From Lactobacillus sp. CBA3606 (GTDB taxonomy: Bacteria; Bacillota; Bacilli; Lactobacillales; Lactobacillaceae): 64,000 nt of DNA. Below are positions 44,667 to 53,771 of the stretch, piece after piece. A program made the translations under genes and the position numbers. The DNA lies in contig NZ_CP027194.1 in assembly GCF_002970935.1 (NCBI RefSeq), positions 186,001 to 250,000 on the forward strand, given 5' to 3'. The notes beneath the pieces are model-generated. The model was given only the letters and a program-made list of their open reading frames with translations. It was not told the origin of the DNA and made no database searches. The first letter of the stretch is position 1. Every line of letters starts with the position of its first letter.

Positions 44667-44875
44667 GCGTTCAACTTTTAGTCAAAGAAAAATCATAAAC
44701 GACCTAGTTGTGACAATTTATTATCGAATAAATTCACACTGTGTCGTTAATTCGTTCACATTCCTAGCCTACAATGTAAAGCAGGTTGACAAAACGCTAA
44801 GCCATTTTTTGACAGATGGTCATTTTACGAACAGCGTGTCAGCTAAACTAAGTTGAGTATGGGAGCGAAACGCAT

Positions 44876-46654
44876 ATGACCCTAGAAATCGCCACTGTCT
44901 TAATCACTTTATTAGTCGCCTTTATTCTAATGGCGCTCGAAATTACCACCCCGAATGCGGTGATTCTGTGTGCGTTAAGTTTCTTAATGTTTGTCGGCAT
45001 TCTATCACCAACGGATGCCCTGTCAGGTTTCTCGAATGATGGCCTAGCAACCATTGCCTTAATGTATATTATTGCGTATGCAATCGCTAAAAGTGACGTC
45101 ATCACAACTCTATTTAATCGCATTTTAGGAAATGGAAAAAATGAACGACTATCCTTATTAAAATTACTAGCTAGTGTTAGTGTGATTTCACCATTTATGA
45201 ATAATACACCAATCGTTTCAACGGTGACCCCCATGGTGCAACGGTGGTGCCGAGAAAAGGGCTTAGCGGTATCGAAATTTTTGATTCCGTTATCCTATGC
45301 CACAATTTTGAGTGGGTTAACGACGGTGTTAGGGACCTCGACGAATTTGGTGGCCCAGGGGTTGCTATCTAAGTATAATTTGAAGCAATTTGGTATTTTT
45401 GATTTAGCCGTTGTCGGGATCCCAATTACCGTGGTGGGTCTAGTCTACTTGGTCACGATTGGCTATAAACTATTGCCGACTTATCGCGGCAACTCAATTG
45501 ATGAAGTCGTCAAAACCCCGAATGAATATCTGATTGAAATGTCGATTGGCGCGGACTTTGATTATTTAAATCGGACGGTCGCCGCTGCTAAGTTGCGTCA
45601 CCTAACCAATGTTTATCTAGCGGCGATTAATCGTGAAGGCCAAGCCATCGTTCCGGTTACTGATGGCACGATTTTGCGACTAGGAGACCGACTTTATTTT
45701 ACTGGTCCTGTGAACTGTATTAATGATTTATTACAGATTAAAGGCTTAATTCCCAGTACTGAAAAAATTAATATGGCGGATATTACCAATGAACGGGCCC
45801 GCTTAGTTGAAATCACAATTCCAGAAAACTCTGGTTTGATTAGTCAAAGTGTTAAGTCAGCGGACTTTCGCAATGTCTACGGTAGTGTGATCGTCGCCAT
45901 TCATCGTAATGCGGTCAAACTGCATGACCAAATTGGTCGTATTACACTGAAGGCGGGCGATAACTTGGTTGCGATTACGGCGAATGAACCGGAACAATTG
46001 GCAGCCATGCGTGACGTCCAAGTATTCAATGTCCAAGCAACGAAAAATAAAAATAAGAAGACTAATTATAAAGACTATTTACCAATTTTTTTATTAGTCA
46101 TGACGATTATAATGTCGTCGTTCAATGTGATTGAACTATTTGTTGGGTTGGCAGTGAGTTGTGTCATCTTGTTCTTAACAAAATGTGTCTCGGTTAAAGA
46201 CGTGGTCAAAGCGGTTGATATGAATGTTCTATTCCTAGTTGCCAGTAGTTATGGTCTAGGGTTAGCGATGTCCAATGTGGGCGCGGATAAGTATATTGCA
46301 AAGCTGTTAGTTAACGTGGCGGGGACGTCGACGCCGATTTTGTTTATGTTCTTGCTATACTTTGTGACGAATTTTTTAACGGCGATCTTGTCAAACGCAG
46401 CTGCCATTTCATTGATGTTTCCCATTGTGATTTCGGCCGCAAAAATCGTGGATTTACCTGTGATGATGCTCGTTATGTTGATCACGATTGCGGCGACAGC
46501 CGACTTTTCAACGCCAATCGGCTACCAGACTAATCTGATTGTGTATGGTCCCGGTCATTATAAATTTACAGATTATTTTAAAGTTGGAATACCACTGAAT
46601 CTTATTTGTATGGTGATTTGTGTCTTGGTGACGTATTATCTCTATCTCGTCTAG
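44876..46654 (+). CDS. SLC13/DASS-type anion permease with TrkA-C domains
   Basis: The 592-residue protein has two halves of membrane helices (residues 1-190 and 395-592) around a cytoplasmic insert with two TrkA-C (RCK-C) domains (about 205-375: GADFDYLNRTVAAAKLRH, ILRLGDRLYFTG, LKAGDNLVAI). The motifs NNTPIVSTVTP and GTSTNLVAQGL are the paired ion/substrate loops of the family. Sulfate is the likely substrate given the neighbouring sat-cysC genes; dicarboxylates remain possible. It has its own promoter (TTCACA/TACAAT near 44757-44775). Confidence 0.85.
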   Translation: MTLEIATVLITLLVAFILMALEITTPNAVILCALSFLMFVGILSPTDALSGFSNDGLATIALMYIIAYAIAKSDVITTLFNRILGNGKNERLSLLKLLASVSVISPFMNNTPIVSTVTPMVQRWCREKGLAVSKFLIPLSYATILSGLTTVLGTSTNLVAQGLLSKYNLKQFGIFDLAVVGIPITVVGLVYLVTIGYKLLPTYRGNSIDEVVKTPNEYLIEMSIGADFDYLNRTVAAAKLRHLTNVYLAAINREGQAIVPVTDGTILRLGDRLYFTGPVNCINDLLQIKGLIPSTEKINMADITNERARLVEITIPENSGLISQSVKSADFRNVYGSVIVAIHRNAVKLHDQIGRITLKAGDNLVAITANEPEQLAAMRDVQVFNVQATKNKNKKTNYKDYLPIFLLVMTIIMSSFNVIELFVGLAVSCVILFLTKCVSVKDVVKAVDMNVLFLVASSYGLGLAMSNVGADKYIAKLLVNVAGTSTPILFMFLLYFVTNFLTAILSNAAAISLMFPIVISAAKIVDLPVMMLVMLITIAATADFSTPIGYQTNLIVYGPGHYKFTDYFKVGIPLNLICMVICVLVTYYLYLV

Positions 46655-46663
46655 AAACGGCGT

Positions 46664-46720
46664 GCAAACTGTTGTTGGTCCGCAAGGAAAGCCTTGCGAA
46701 TCGACTGCAGTTTTTTTGCT
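46664..46720 (+). terminator. Intrinsic terminator
   Basis: GCAAACTG/CAGTTT encloses an inner perfect hairpin CGCAAGG-AAAG-CCTTGCG, followed by seven T. Confidence 0.8.
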
Positions 46721-46844
46721 TTTAAAACCCTTGATAAGTCGGCAAAATTGTTATAAAAACAAGGACTTTAATAATTTAGAATAAATGACTAGTATTGCGA
46801 TGGTAAAGTTGGTATACTAGCAAAGTTTGCTTAGAAACTGGCTA

Positions 46845-46860
46845 AAGAAAACGTTTTCTT
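46845..46860. promoter_or_regulatory. LacI/CcpA-like operator before the MATE gene
   Basis: AAGAAAACGTTTTCTT is a perfect 16-bp dyad with the central CG of LacI-family sites, about 30 bp after a TATACT -10 (46813). It may be a cre site or the target of a local repressor. Confidence 0.6.
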
Positions 46861-46894
46861 AACCACGACTTCACTTAATGAAAGGAGCGTAAAA

Positions 46895-48286
46895 ATGAAC
46901 GATTTAACGAAGGGGAACCCGTTAAAACTAATCTTTTGGTTTACGATTCCATTATTAATCGGTAACATTTTTCAGCAATTTTATAGTTTATCAGATACGT
47001 TGATTGTTGGTCAGACTTTGGGTGTTAAAGCCTTAGCGGCCGTTGGATCAACTGGGAGTGTCCAATTCTTAATAATTGGGTTTGCTCAAGGCCTAACCGC
47101 CGGCTTATCTATCTTAACGGCGCAACACTATGGCGCCAAAGATTTTAAAGCTGTCCGGCGTAGTTTTGCCATTAGTATCGTGGTTAGTTTGGTCGTGGGG
47201 ATTATCTTAACGATTGTGTCCTTAATCTTTGTTGACCACATCTTAGTCTTAATGCAGACGCCGACTGACATTATTAATGATGCGCGAACCTTCTTACAAA
47301 TCATGTTGGGCGGCATGTTGGCACCAATTGCCTTCAATTTACTGTCTAATATCATTCGTGCGCTCGGTGATAGTCGGACACCATTATGGTTTTTGATAAT
47401 TAGTTCGGTGATTAATATCGGCTTGGAATTGCTTTTTATTTTAGGCTTTCATTGGGGAATCGCTGGGGCTGGCTGGGCGACAATTCTCGCTCAATTAATT
47501 GCGAGCTTGATGTGTGTGATCTATATCATCGTGCGAGTGCCAATATTACACATTGGTCGGCGCCATTTCAATTTGCGATTGTCTGAACTGAAAGGGCATC
47601 TCCGAGTAGGGTTACCAATGGCGTTTCAGATGTCAATTATTGCGATTGGAACGATTGTCTTACAGGCGGCCTTAAATAGCTTGGGGACTAACTCAGTGGC
47701 AGCTACCACTGCGGCTCAAAAGATTGACCAATTAGCAACGCAACCCTTAATGTCGTTTGGGGTGACGATGGCCACCTTTGCGGCGCAAAATTTTGGCGCC
47801 CATCAATATGAACGCATTATCAAAGGGGTTAAACAAACCATGTGGTTATCTGGCAGCTTCAGTGTGGCCGCCGGATTAATTGAAATTTTATGGGGCAAGC
47901 AATTGGTTGGGCTCTTCGTTGGGCACCAAGATATGGCCGTCCTAAACTTATCGCAAACTTATTTTAATGTCATTGGGAGTACTTATATTTTGCTGTCCAT
48001 GTTATTCATTATGCGAAATACACTGCAAGGTCTAGGCCGAAGTGCCATTCCAACCTTGGCGGGTGCGGCTGAATTATTTATGCGGGTTTTTGCGGCATTA
48101 ATTTTAGTTCGGTTCTTTGCTTATCCTGGGGCCTGTGCATCAGAACCGCTAGCTTGGTTAGGGTCCGTTGCAGTCTTGTTACCGGCTTATTTACAAGCCG
48201 TTCGTGAACTACATCAACGGGCGCGGGCCGAAAAAACGCCCGTTACCCCGACGACGCCAACGGTTGAAGTTGCGTCCAAAAACTAA
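46895..48286 (+). CDS. MATE-family efflux transporter
   Basis: The 463-residue protein has 12 helices and MATE features (GNPLKLIFWFTIPLLIGNIFQQ at the start; PLMSFGVTMATFAAQNFGA in the second half). Such proteins export cationic drugs or metabolites using sodium or proton gradients. A charged Pro/Thr-rich tail ends the protein. ATG follows GAAAGGAGC. Substrate is unknown. Confidence 0.92.
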   Translation: MNDLTKGNPLKLIFWFTIPLLIGNIFQQFYSLSDTLIVGQTLGVKALAAVGSTGSVQFLIIGFAQGLTAGLSILTAQHYGAKDFKAVRRSFAISIVVSLVVGIILTIVSLIFVDHILVLMQTPTDIINDARTFLQIMLGGMLAPIAFNLLSNIIRALGDSRTPLWFLIISSVINIGLELLFILGFHWGIAGAGWATILAQLIASLMCVIYIIVRVPILHIGRRHFNLRLSELKGHLRVGLPMAFQMSIIAIGTIVLQAALNSLGTNSVAATTAAQKIDQLATQPLMSFGVTMATFAAQNFGAHQYERIIKGVKQTMWLSGSFSVAAGLIEILWGKQLVGLFVGHQDMAVLNLSQTYFNVIGSTYILLSMLFIMRNTLQGLGRSAIPTLAGAAELFMRVFAALILVRFFAYPGACASEPLAWLGSVAVLLPAYLQAVRELHQRARAEKTPVTPTTPTVEVASKN

Positions 48287-48354
48287 TCTTTTACTTGCAA
48301 CTCAAGTGGGAATTTGCTAGTATGTGGTATTAATTTGAATTGAGGAGTTTTCTA

Positions 48355-48600
48355 ATGGCTGTGGAATTAAAAATTGGCGATTACGTCCAAGGTAAAAAAT
48401 TTGCTTCACTTGAACATGATTTTAGTGGTGAAATTGAAAAGGTCTACGAAAATTCAGTTTTAATTTTAATCAAAGAGTTCGACAAATCAGATGCACCAAT
48501 TGTGAATGAATATAATCATCGGGCAGTCGTACGTAAGGTGGATATCAAGATGATTAAAGCCGCACCAGCGCCCGTTGAGGTTCCCGACTCAGAAGCTTAA
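48355..48600 (+). CDS. DUF2187/YkvS-like small protein
   Basis: The 81-residue protein is a KOW-like small beta barrel: ELKIGDYVQGKKF, FSGEIEKVYENSVLI and AVVRKVDIKMI. It resembles Bacillus YkvS of the DUF2187 family, function unknown. ATG 48355 follows GAGGAG, which rules out the upstream in-frame ATG at 48340. Confidence 0.75.
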   Translation: MAVELKIGDYVQGKKFASLEHDFSGEIEKVYENSVLILIKEFDKSDAPIVNEYNHRAVVRKVDIKMIKAAPAPVEVPDSEA

Positions 48601-48662
48601 ATTTTTTTATTTTTTCAATGACAACACAGAAAATATATGCTATACTATTTTCTGTTGTCAAT

Positions 48663-48733
48663 GCGGGTGTAGTTTAGTGGTAAAATACAAGCTTCCCAAG
48701 CTTGAGTCGCGAGTCCGATTCTCGTCACCCGCT
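48663..48733 (+). tRNA. tRNA-Gly (anticodon CCC)
   Basis: Acceptor GCGGGTG/CACCCGC, anticodon loop TTCCCAA (CCC) and a 71-nt length. CCA is not encoded. TATACT lies about 20 bp upstream. Confidence 0.93.
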
Positions 48734-48800
48734 TAATTAATAATTCGGCTGCTAGTAATGTCACTTGACGTTGCTAGCTTTTTATTTAGGAGGAGCGCTT

Positions 48801-49274
48801 ATGATGACTTTTCAGGCGATTAAGTTTGATGATTTAACGCCACGCCAGTTGAATGCTATTTATCAATTACGGGTGGCAATTTTTGTGGTTGAACAAGCTT
48901 GTCCCTATCAAGACGTCGATGATTTGGATTTAACGGCGGTCCATCTGTTAGGCACTACCTCGGCTGGCTTACAGGCTTACGCGCGGTTAATGGTTGAACC
49001 ACAGCAGCAAGCGCGTATCGGGCGCGTTGTCGTGCGAGCGACTGCACGTGGTACCGGTCAAGGACAGGTACTATTACGTCAGGCCATTGCGACGATTCAA
49101 CAATTGTGGCCCCAAACGCAACAGATTAATATTCAAGCGCAACATTATTTGGACCGCTTTTATCGGTCATTTGGGTTTGTTCCCGTCTCAGAAGTTTATT
49201 TAGAGGACGGCATTCCGCACCAAGATATGATTTTGAAGGTCAACACTGGAACTGATGCTAGTCAAACGGTGTAA
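48801..49274 (+). CDS. elaA: ElaA-type GNAT acetyltransferase
   Basis: The 157-residue protein has the ElaA signature RVAIFVVEQACPYQDVDDLD and the GNAT acetyl-CoA region RIGRVVVRATARGTGQGQVLL. The acceptor is unknown. ATG 48801 follows AGGAGGAGC; the longer frame from 48765 begins next to the tRNA-Gly and lacks a site. Confidence 0.88.
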   Translation: MMTFQAIKFDDLTPRQLNAIYQLRVAIFVVEQACPYQDVDDLDLTAVHLLGTTSAGLQAYARLMVEPQQQARIGRVVVRATARGTGQGQVLLRQAIATIQQLWPQTQQINIQAQHYLDRFYRSFGFVPVSEVYLEDGIPHQDMILKVNTGTDASQTV

Positions 49275-49293
49275 TATTTGGTATACTAGCGCA

Positions 49294-49503
49294 TGGTTTA
49301 AAATGTAAAACGTCTTATGAGAAAGAAAAGTAAGTCAGCTAACTGGCAAGCGAGTTCGGGGTGATGGGAGCCGAATCAGACAAGTTGATTGAAGCGCACT
49401 TTTGAGGACGACAATTAGATAATAAGTGGATCTTAACGTCAATTAGAGTGGTACCGCGGGTCATCTCGTCTCTTACATGTTTTTTATGTAAGGGGCTTTT
49501 TTT
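49294..49503 (+). promoter_or_regulatory. T-box riboswitch of argS
   Basis: The leader contains AGAGTGGTACCGCGG (49445-49459), a stem I region with the GTAAGTCAG-type AG bulge and a terminator (TCTTACAT/ATGTAAGG plus T7, 49469-49503). A CGC at 49395-49397 is a plausible Arg specifier codon but was not confirmed by folding. TATACT at 49282 is the -10 box. Confidence 0.9.
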
Positions 49504-49535
49504 GTCTTGTGACCCTCAAATTCAAGGAGGACAAT

Positions 49536-51224
49536 ATGGATTATAAACAACAAGTTGCGGCGGCTTTAGCACCCGCATTACCAGCATTATCAGTGGCTGA
49601 AATTACTGAAAAAATTGAACAACCGAAAACGTCAAAACAAGGTGACTTAGCTTTTCCAACGTTTACTTTGGCTAAAACCATGCATCAAGCGCCACAATTG
49701 ATTGCGGCCGCTTTAGTTGAAAAGCTGGATCAAAGTAACTTTGAAAAAGTGGTTGCGATGGGCCCATATGTCAATTTCTTCTTTAAGAAGACGGCCTTTT
49801 CAGCCGATATTTTAGGCCAAATTTTAACGGCCGGTGCTAATTTTGGGGCGGCAAGTATTGGGAATCAAGGCCAAGTGCCGATTGATATGTCATCACCTAA
49901 CATTGCCAAGCCAATTTCAATGGGCCATTTACGGTCAACGGTCATTGGGAATTCATTGGCTAACATTTTAAGTAAAATTGATTATCAGCCCGTAAAAATC
50001 AATCACTTAGGTGACTGGGGTACCCAATTCGGTAAGCTGATCACGGCCTATAAGATGTGGGGAAGTGAAGCGGAAGTTAAGGCTGACCCCATTAATAATT
50101 TATTGAAATATTATGTACGTTTTCATAAAGAAGATGTTGACCATCCTGAGATGGATGATGAAGCACGTGATTGGTTTAAAAAGCTTGAAAATGGGGATGC
50201 AGAAGCAACTCATTTGTGGGAATGGTTCCGCGCTGAATCATTAAAAGCTTTCAAACAAATTTACCAACGCTTGGATATCGAGTTCGATTCGTTTAAGGGC
50301 GAAGCGTTCTACAATGATAAGATGGCGGAAATCGTCGATATTTTAGAAGCTAAAGATTTATTGCATGAAAGCCAAGGGGCCGAAGTGGTTGATTTAAGTA
50401 AATATGACTTGAATCCAGCCTTGATTAAAAAATCTGATGGCGCCACCTTGTATATTACGCGGGACTTGGCTGCGGCCGTTTATCGGAAGCGGACCTATGA
50501 TTTTGTCCAGTCACTTTACGTGGTCGGTAATGAACAAACCAACCATTTCAAGCAGTTAAAGGCTGTGCTAAAAGAAATGGGCTTTGATTGGTCTGATCAA
50601 ATCTACCACATTCCATTCGGTTTAATTACTCAAGGCGGTAAGAAATTATCAACGCGGAGTGGCCGGGTCATTTTATTAGATAAGGTGCTAGATGATGCCG
50701 TTGCATTAGCACATCAACAAATTGAAGCGAAAAATCCAGATTTGGCTAATAAAGATGCGGTTGCGGATGCCGTCGGGATTGGCGCCGTTATTTTCCATGA
50801 TTTGAAGAACGAACGGATGAATAGCTTTGACTTTAATTTAGAAGAAGTCGTGCGTTTTGAAGGGGAAACGGGTCCTTATGTCCAATATGCCCATGCGCGA
50901 GCTGAAAGTATCTTGCGTAAGGCCGGTAGTCCAGCAATTGACACCACTGATCAACAATTAGCGGATCCAGCCGCTTGGGATACCTTAAAGCTATTGAGCG
51001 AGTTCCCAGCGACCGTTGTGCGGGCCAGTGATGATTACGAACCATCTGTCATTGCCAAGTATGCGATTCATTTGGCTAAAGCGTTCAATAAGTATTATGG
51101 TAATACCAAAATTTTAGTGGAAGATGCGGAATTACCAGCACGTTTAGCCTTGGTTAAGAGTGTCAGCATCGTCTTGAAAGAAGCGTTACGATTATTAGGT
51201 GTTAAGGCACCTGACGAAATGTAA
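49536..51224 (+). CDS. argS: Arginyl-tRNA synthetase
   Basis: The 562-residue class I synthetase charges tRNA-Arg. It has [17 protein letters not shown] (HIGH-type motif), [11 protein letters not shown] and [11 protein letters not shown] (KMSK-type region), with the C-terminal DALR anticodon domain. ATG 49536 follows AAGGAGG; the frame upstream lies in the T-box terminator. Confidence 0.97.
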   Translation: MDYKQQVAAALAPALPALSVAEITEKIEQPKTSKQGDLAFPTFTLAKTMHQAPQLIAAALVEKLDQSNFEKVVAMGPYVNFFFKKTAFSADILGQILTAGANFGAASIGNQGQVPIDMSSPNIAKPISMGHLRSTVIGNSLANILSKIDYQPVKINHLGDWGTQFGKLITAYKMWGSEAEVKADPINNLLKYYVRFHKEDVDHPEMDDEARDWFKKLENGDAEATHLWEWFRAESLKAFKQIYQRLDIEFDSFKGEAFYNDKMAEIVDILEAKDLLHESQGAEVVDLSKYDLNPALIKKSDGATLYITRDLAAAVYRKRTYDFVQSLYVVGNEQTNHFKQLKAVLKEMGFDWSDQIYHIPFGLITQGGKKLSTRSGRVILLDKVLDDAVALAHQQIEAKNPDLANKDAVADAVGIGAVIFHDLKNERMNSFDFNLEEVVRFEGETGPYVQYAHARAESILRKAGSPAIDTTDQQLADPAAWDTLKLLSEFPATVVRASDDYEPSVIAKYAIHLAKAFNKYYGNTKILVEDAELPARLALVKSVSIVLKEALRLLGVKAPDEM

Positions 51225-51263
51225 GTGTTAGTCTGCAGGGGATGTGACATCAGTCCTTGTTTT

Positions 51264-51311
51264 AAAAGTCAGTCATAGAGAATCTGCGGATTCTCCATGA
51301 CTGACTTTTTG
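51264..51311 (+). terminator. Intrinsic terminator after argS
   Basis: AAAAGTCAGTCAT pairs with ATGACTGACTTTT and encloses GAGAATC/GATTCTC. Confidence 0.85.
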
Positions 51312-51332
51312 ATATAACGAAAACAAAGTACA

Positions 51333-51373
51333 AAAATGGACGTACAATCAAGATTCGGTTGTACGTCCATTTT
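51333..51373 (-). terminator. 15-bp hairpin, likely minus-strand terminator of the toxin-antitoxin operon
   Basis: AAAATGGACGTACAA pairs perfectly with TTGTACGTCCATTTT. On the minus strand it is followed by more T. It contains the TTGTAC word also found in the operator repeats upstream of the antitoxin. Confidence 0.6.
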
Positions 51374-51425
51374 CACTTTTCAAAGGCTAGATATGTCACA
51401 GCCTTTTTATTTATTTGCCATTTTT

Positions 51426-51767
51426 TCAATAACTTTTAGAACGGTTTTGCCCAGGAAATAAACGATCGTGCGACCCTACGCGAATTCCGATTAAGACTAG
51501 TTCATTTTTATCAATCGTGTAAACAACCAGGACATTGTTAGTTTCATTTGGTGTTTTATTTTTCGGTGTATCGCGTAAATGAAATTCATTATATCCGCTC
51601 ATTCGTCGATTAAGCTCATAATCTTCAAATTCTGGTGGTAATTGTTGTTGTTCAAGCAACAGGTCGATGGCTGTTCGAACTTCGTCAATAATAGTTTTGT
51701 CCAAACTGGCTAATCGCTTTAGGTCAGCATTAAAAGTGGCACGTGGTTTAAATCTTAGTTTTTTCAT
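51426..51767 (-). CDS. YafQ-type toxin (RelE superfamily)
   Basis: The 113-residue protein fits the YafQ ribosome-dependent mRNA nuclease: FNADLKRLASLDKTIID, PPEFEDYELNRRMSGYNEFHLRD and the C-terminal VLIGIRVGSHDRLF with the catalytic His. It overlaps the antitoxin gene by 4 nt. An insertion between the conserved strands (KNKTPNETNN) is slightly longer than usual. Confidence 0.88.
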   Translation of the reverse strand: MKKLRFKPRATFNADLKRLASLDKTIIDEVRTAIDLLLEQQQLPPEFEDYELNRRMSGYNEFHLRDTPKNKTPNETNNVLVVYTIDKNELVLIGIRVGSHDRLFPGQNRSKSY

Positions 51768-52045
51768 GCTTTAAACTGACCCCAATAATCATCATTTGAT
51801 TCTACACTTTCATCATCAGGCAAAACATGCCGTTTAATTAATTGATCACGCGCAATTGCATATTCTAATGAACCTTCCTTCGCTTTTAATGCTCTTTCTA
51901 GCCAGTCCATTTTTTCTTGCGAAACGATGGCCACTGCCCGACTATTTGAACGTGCAATATAAACGGTCTCGTCTTCGTCATTAACTTGATCTAAATATTT
52001 TTTTAAGTTAGCGCGGAAATCACTTTGTGTTAGTGCCAATGTCAT
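51764..52045 (-). CDS. Phd/YefM-type antitoxin
   Basis: The 93-residue protein is a Phd/YefM antitoxin: SDFRANLKKYLDQVNDEDETVYIAR is the N-terminal DNA-binding fold and SRAVAIVSQEKMDWLERA the following helix; the acidic tail would bind toxin. Pairing Phd/YefM with YafQ (usually DinJ-linked) is a known mix-and-match. Triple operator repeats lie just upstream. Confidence 0.88.
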   Translation of the reverse strand: MTLALTQSDFRANLKKYLDQVNDEDETVYIARSNSRAVAIVSQEKMDWLERALKAKEGSLEYAIARDQLIKRHVLPDDESVESNDDYWGQFKA

Positions 52046-52060
52046 CGTACCACCCTCTCT

Positions 52061-52096
52061 TTGTACCTAATGTTGTACCTTAATTTGTACTGAAAG
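52061..52096. promoter_or_regulatory. Three 12-bp tandem operator repeats
   Basis: TTGTAC recurs at 52061, 52073 and 52085 with exact 12-bp spacing (units TTGTACCTAATG, TTGTACCTTAAT, TTGTACTGAAAG). Placed just before the antitoxin start, they look like the autoregulation site. Confidence 0.7.
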
Positions 52097-52125
52097 GCAA
52101 AAAATCTTTTTGAAGGGCTAAAACT

Positions 52126-52314
52126 ATGCAACAAGTTGTCTTACCAATCAAAGATTCAAATGTTCTTAAAGAGGTACAAAATACTTTACTTAATAATTTT
52201 AAAGCTAGCCGCCGTAACGATACGATTCTTCAAGTTGGGAAAGCTACGCTACTAGGAGTCAGTGACGTTATGTGTTTAAAACCAACAGATATCTTTAATG
52301 TTGAATCAAATTGA
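52126..52314 (+). pseudogene. Tyrosine recombinase (integrase) fragment
   Basis: The 62-residue frame (PIKDSNVLKEVQNTLLNNFKA, VGKATLLGVSDVMCLKPTDIF) matches the start of the catalytic domain of small phage-type integrases, up to the region where the first catalytic Arg is expected (here Val-Met-Cys-Leu, so lost). The rest is missing. It marks an old mobile element next to the toxin-antitoxin pair. Confidence 0.6.
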
Positions 52315-52336
52315 CTTTGGCTAGGAGGTTTTCTTT

Positions 52337-52384
52337 ATGGACTTAGATTTTGAAACAAACAAGTATGATCTTTTTGATGATTGA
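52337..52384 (+). other. 15-codon ORF with strong ribosome binding site, probable remnant
   Basis: AGGAGG is followed by MDLDFETNKYDLFDD-stop. It looks like the start of a lost gene of the same mobile remnant. The remaining gap to 52440 shows no gene. Confidence 0.35.
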
Positions 52385-52440
52385 CACCAAAACAAGAATT
52401 TACACAAGTGTTGGTCGCGTGCACAGAATGATTAATTCGA

Positions 52441-52469
52441 TTGACAAACTAACGGCGCTTCCGTATAGT
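52441..52469 (+). promoter_or_regulatory. Promoter of the papain-like amidase gene
   Basis: TTGACA, 17-bp spacer, TATAGT; a small dyad ATCCG-TTGA-CGGAT lies in the 5' leader at about 52479-52492. Confidence 0.75.
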
Positions 52470-52516
52470 TGAACAACATCCGTTGACGGATATTAGAAAG
52501 TGATGGCACAATAATT

Positions 52517-53587
52517 GTGAATGATATTTTACATCAATATAAACTTAATCGGGCCATCGTCATCAGCTTATTAATCGGGCTATTGATTTTTGCCCAGTTG
52601 CCACTGATGACCTTAGCTAGTTGTGGAATTGCAGCAGCGATGATGATTCGCACTTGGTTAACGGCGTCGAAGCGGACAGTAAAAGTGGGACTAAGTGTCA
52701 TTTACGGTGGGGTCATGGTCTTTCAGCTGACATTCAATGCGCTGGTCGTGTTTGCATTACGGGGCGTTAGTCCGCTCTATTATCCCACTAAATTAGTTGC
52801 GGTCGGCTTATTGCTATTGCCGCTAGTCGTCGAACGATTTATGATGGTGACGCAGCAAACTGAATTTTATTTACCAACTGCAGAAGATGTGACGGCGATT
52901 AGTTTTGCGGAATTACGCCGCAATCGAACCCGGATGCAGGCGACGTTAAAGCAGATGGCTGAAATGAAACAGCGGATTTCGGTGGCACATTTAAAAACGG
53001 TCATTACTGATTTGCCACGCCATCGGGCCGCAACTTATATTAATCATGGCACTTTGACAGCCGCTTATTTTACGGCCGCCCAGGCAACACTTGCGGACCA
53101 AAATATTTATTTAGTCGTTTCGAATACTGGCAGCCCGGCCAGTGAAATCATTTCATCGTTTACGCAAAAGCAATATAACCATGTGTCACTGGCTTTTGAC
53201 CGGGAGTTAACGACCATTATTAGTTATAATGGTGGTGATAATGTCTATCCACCAGGGATGAACGCTGAAAACTTGGCGTTCTTTCATCAAAAAGCGGATG
53301 CTTCGGTTCTGGTCTATCGGCTACCGGTCACCACGGCGGCCAAGCAATTCATGATTGATAAAATTACTGAAATTAACCGTGAGGGGAGTGCGTATAATCT
53401 AGTCGGGCTCGTTGCCAAGCACTCCTTTCGCCCCAATATCATGTTTTGTTCGCAATTCGTCTATACGATGTTGAAGTTAGCTGGTGTCACTTATTTTGAT
53501 AAAGCGGCGGGAGCAGTTCGGCCAACTGATTTCATTGAACTTGACTATTACAAGCAGTTGAAATTTGAATATGAAATCACATTTTAG
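52517..53587 (+). CDS. Membrane-anchored permuted papain-like (YiiX/C92) amidase
   Basis: The 356-residue protein has about three N-terminal helices (residues 13-110), a basic helical linker, and a C-terminal domain (190-350) with YNHVSLAFD and IMFCSQFVYTMLKLAG. These are the His and Cys of the circularly permuted NlpC/P60 (YiiX, C92) fold. Such enzymes cleave amide bonds in lipids or peptidoglycan. GTG 52517 is the start. The target is unknown. Confidence 0.75.
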   Translation: MNDILHQYKLNRAIVISLLIGLLIFAQLPLMTLASCGIAAAMMIRTWLTASKRTVKVGLSVIYGGVMVFQLTFNALVVFALRGVSPLYYPTKLVAVGLLLLPLVVERFMMVTQQTEFYLPTAEDVTAISFAELRRNRTRMQATLKQMAEMKQRISVAHLKTVITDLPRHRAATYINHGTLTAAYFTAAQATLADQNIYLVVSNTGSPASEIISSFTQKQYNHVSLAFDRELTTIISYNGGDNVYPPGMNAENLAFFHQKADASVLVYRLPVTTAAKQFMIDKITEINREGSAYNLVGLVAKHSFRPNIMFCSQFVYTMLKLAGVTYFDKAAGAVRPTDFIELDYYKQLKFEYEITF

Positions 53588-53612
53588 GACCACTCAATAA
53601 TGATGAATGGTG

Positions 53613-53643
53613 TGGCGCTTGACGTAATCCAAGCGCTTTTTTT
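53613..53643 (+). terminator. Intrinsic terminator
   Basis: GCGCTTG pairs with CAAGCGC, followed by seven T. Confidence 0.8.
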
Positions 53644-53771
53644 GTGCACCGATTTTAGGGGTCTAATTAGGTAACTTTCGATACTAAAAGTTTGCGACCC
53701 GTCCTGGTTCATGGCAGTGCTAAGCTTTAAGTTGAGCTGAGATTGCATGCAGGGAAAAGTGGGGGTTTTAG

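Noticed and set aside
44665-44856. 63-codon ORF before the SLC13 gene
   Set aside because: It overlaps the terminator T tract and the promoter region; composition is not protein-like.
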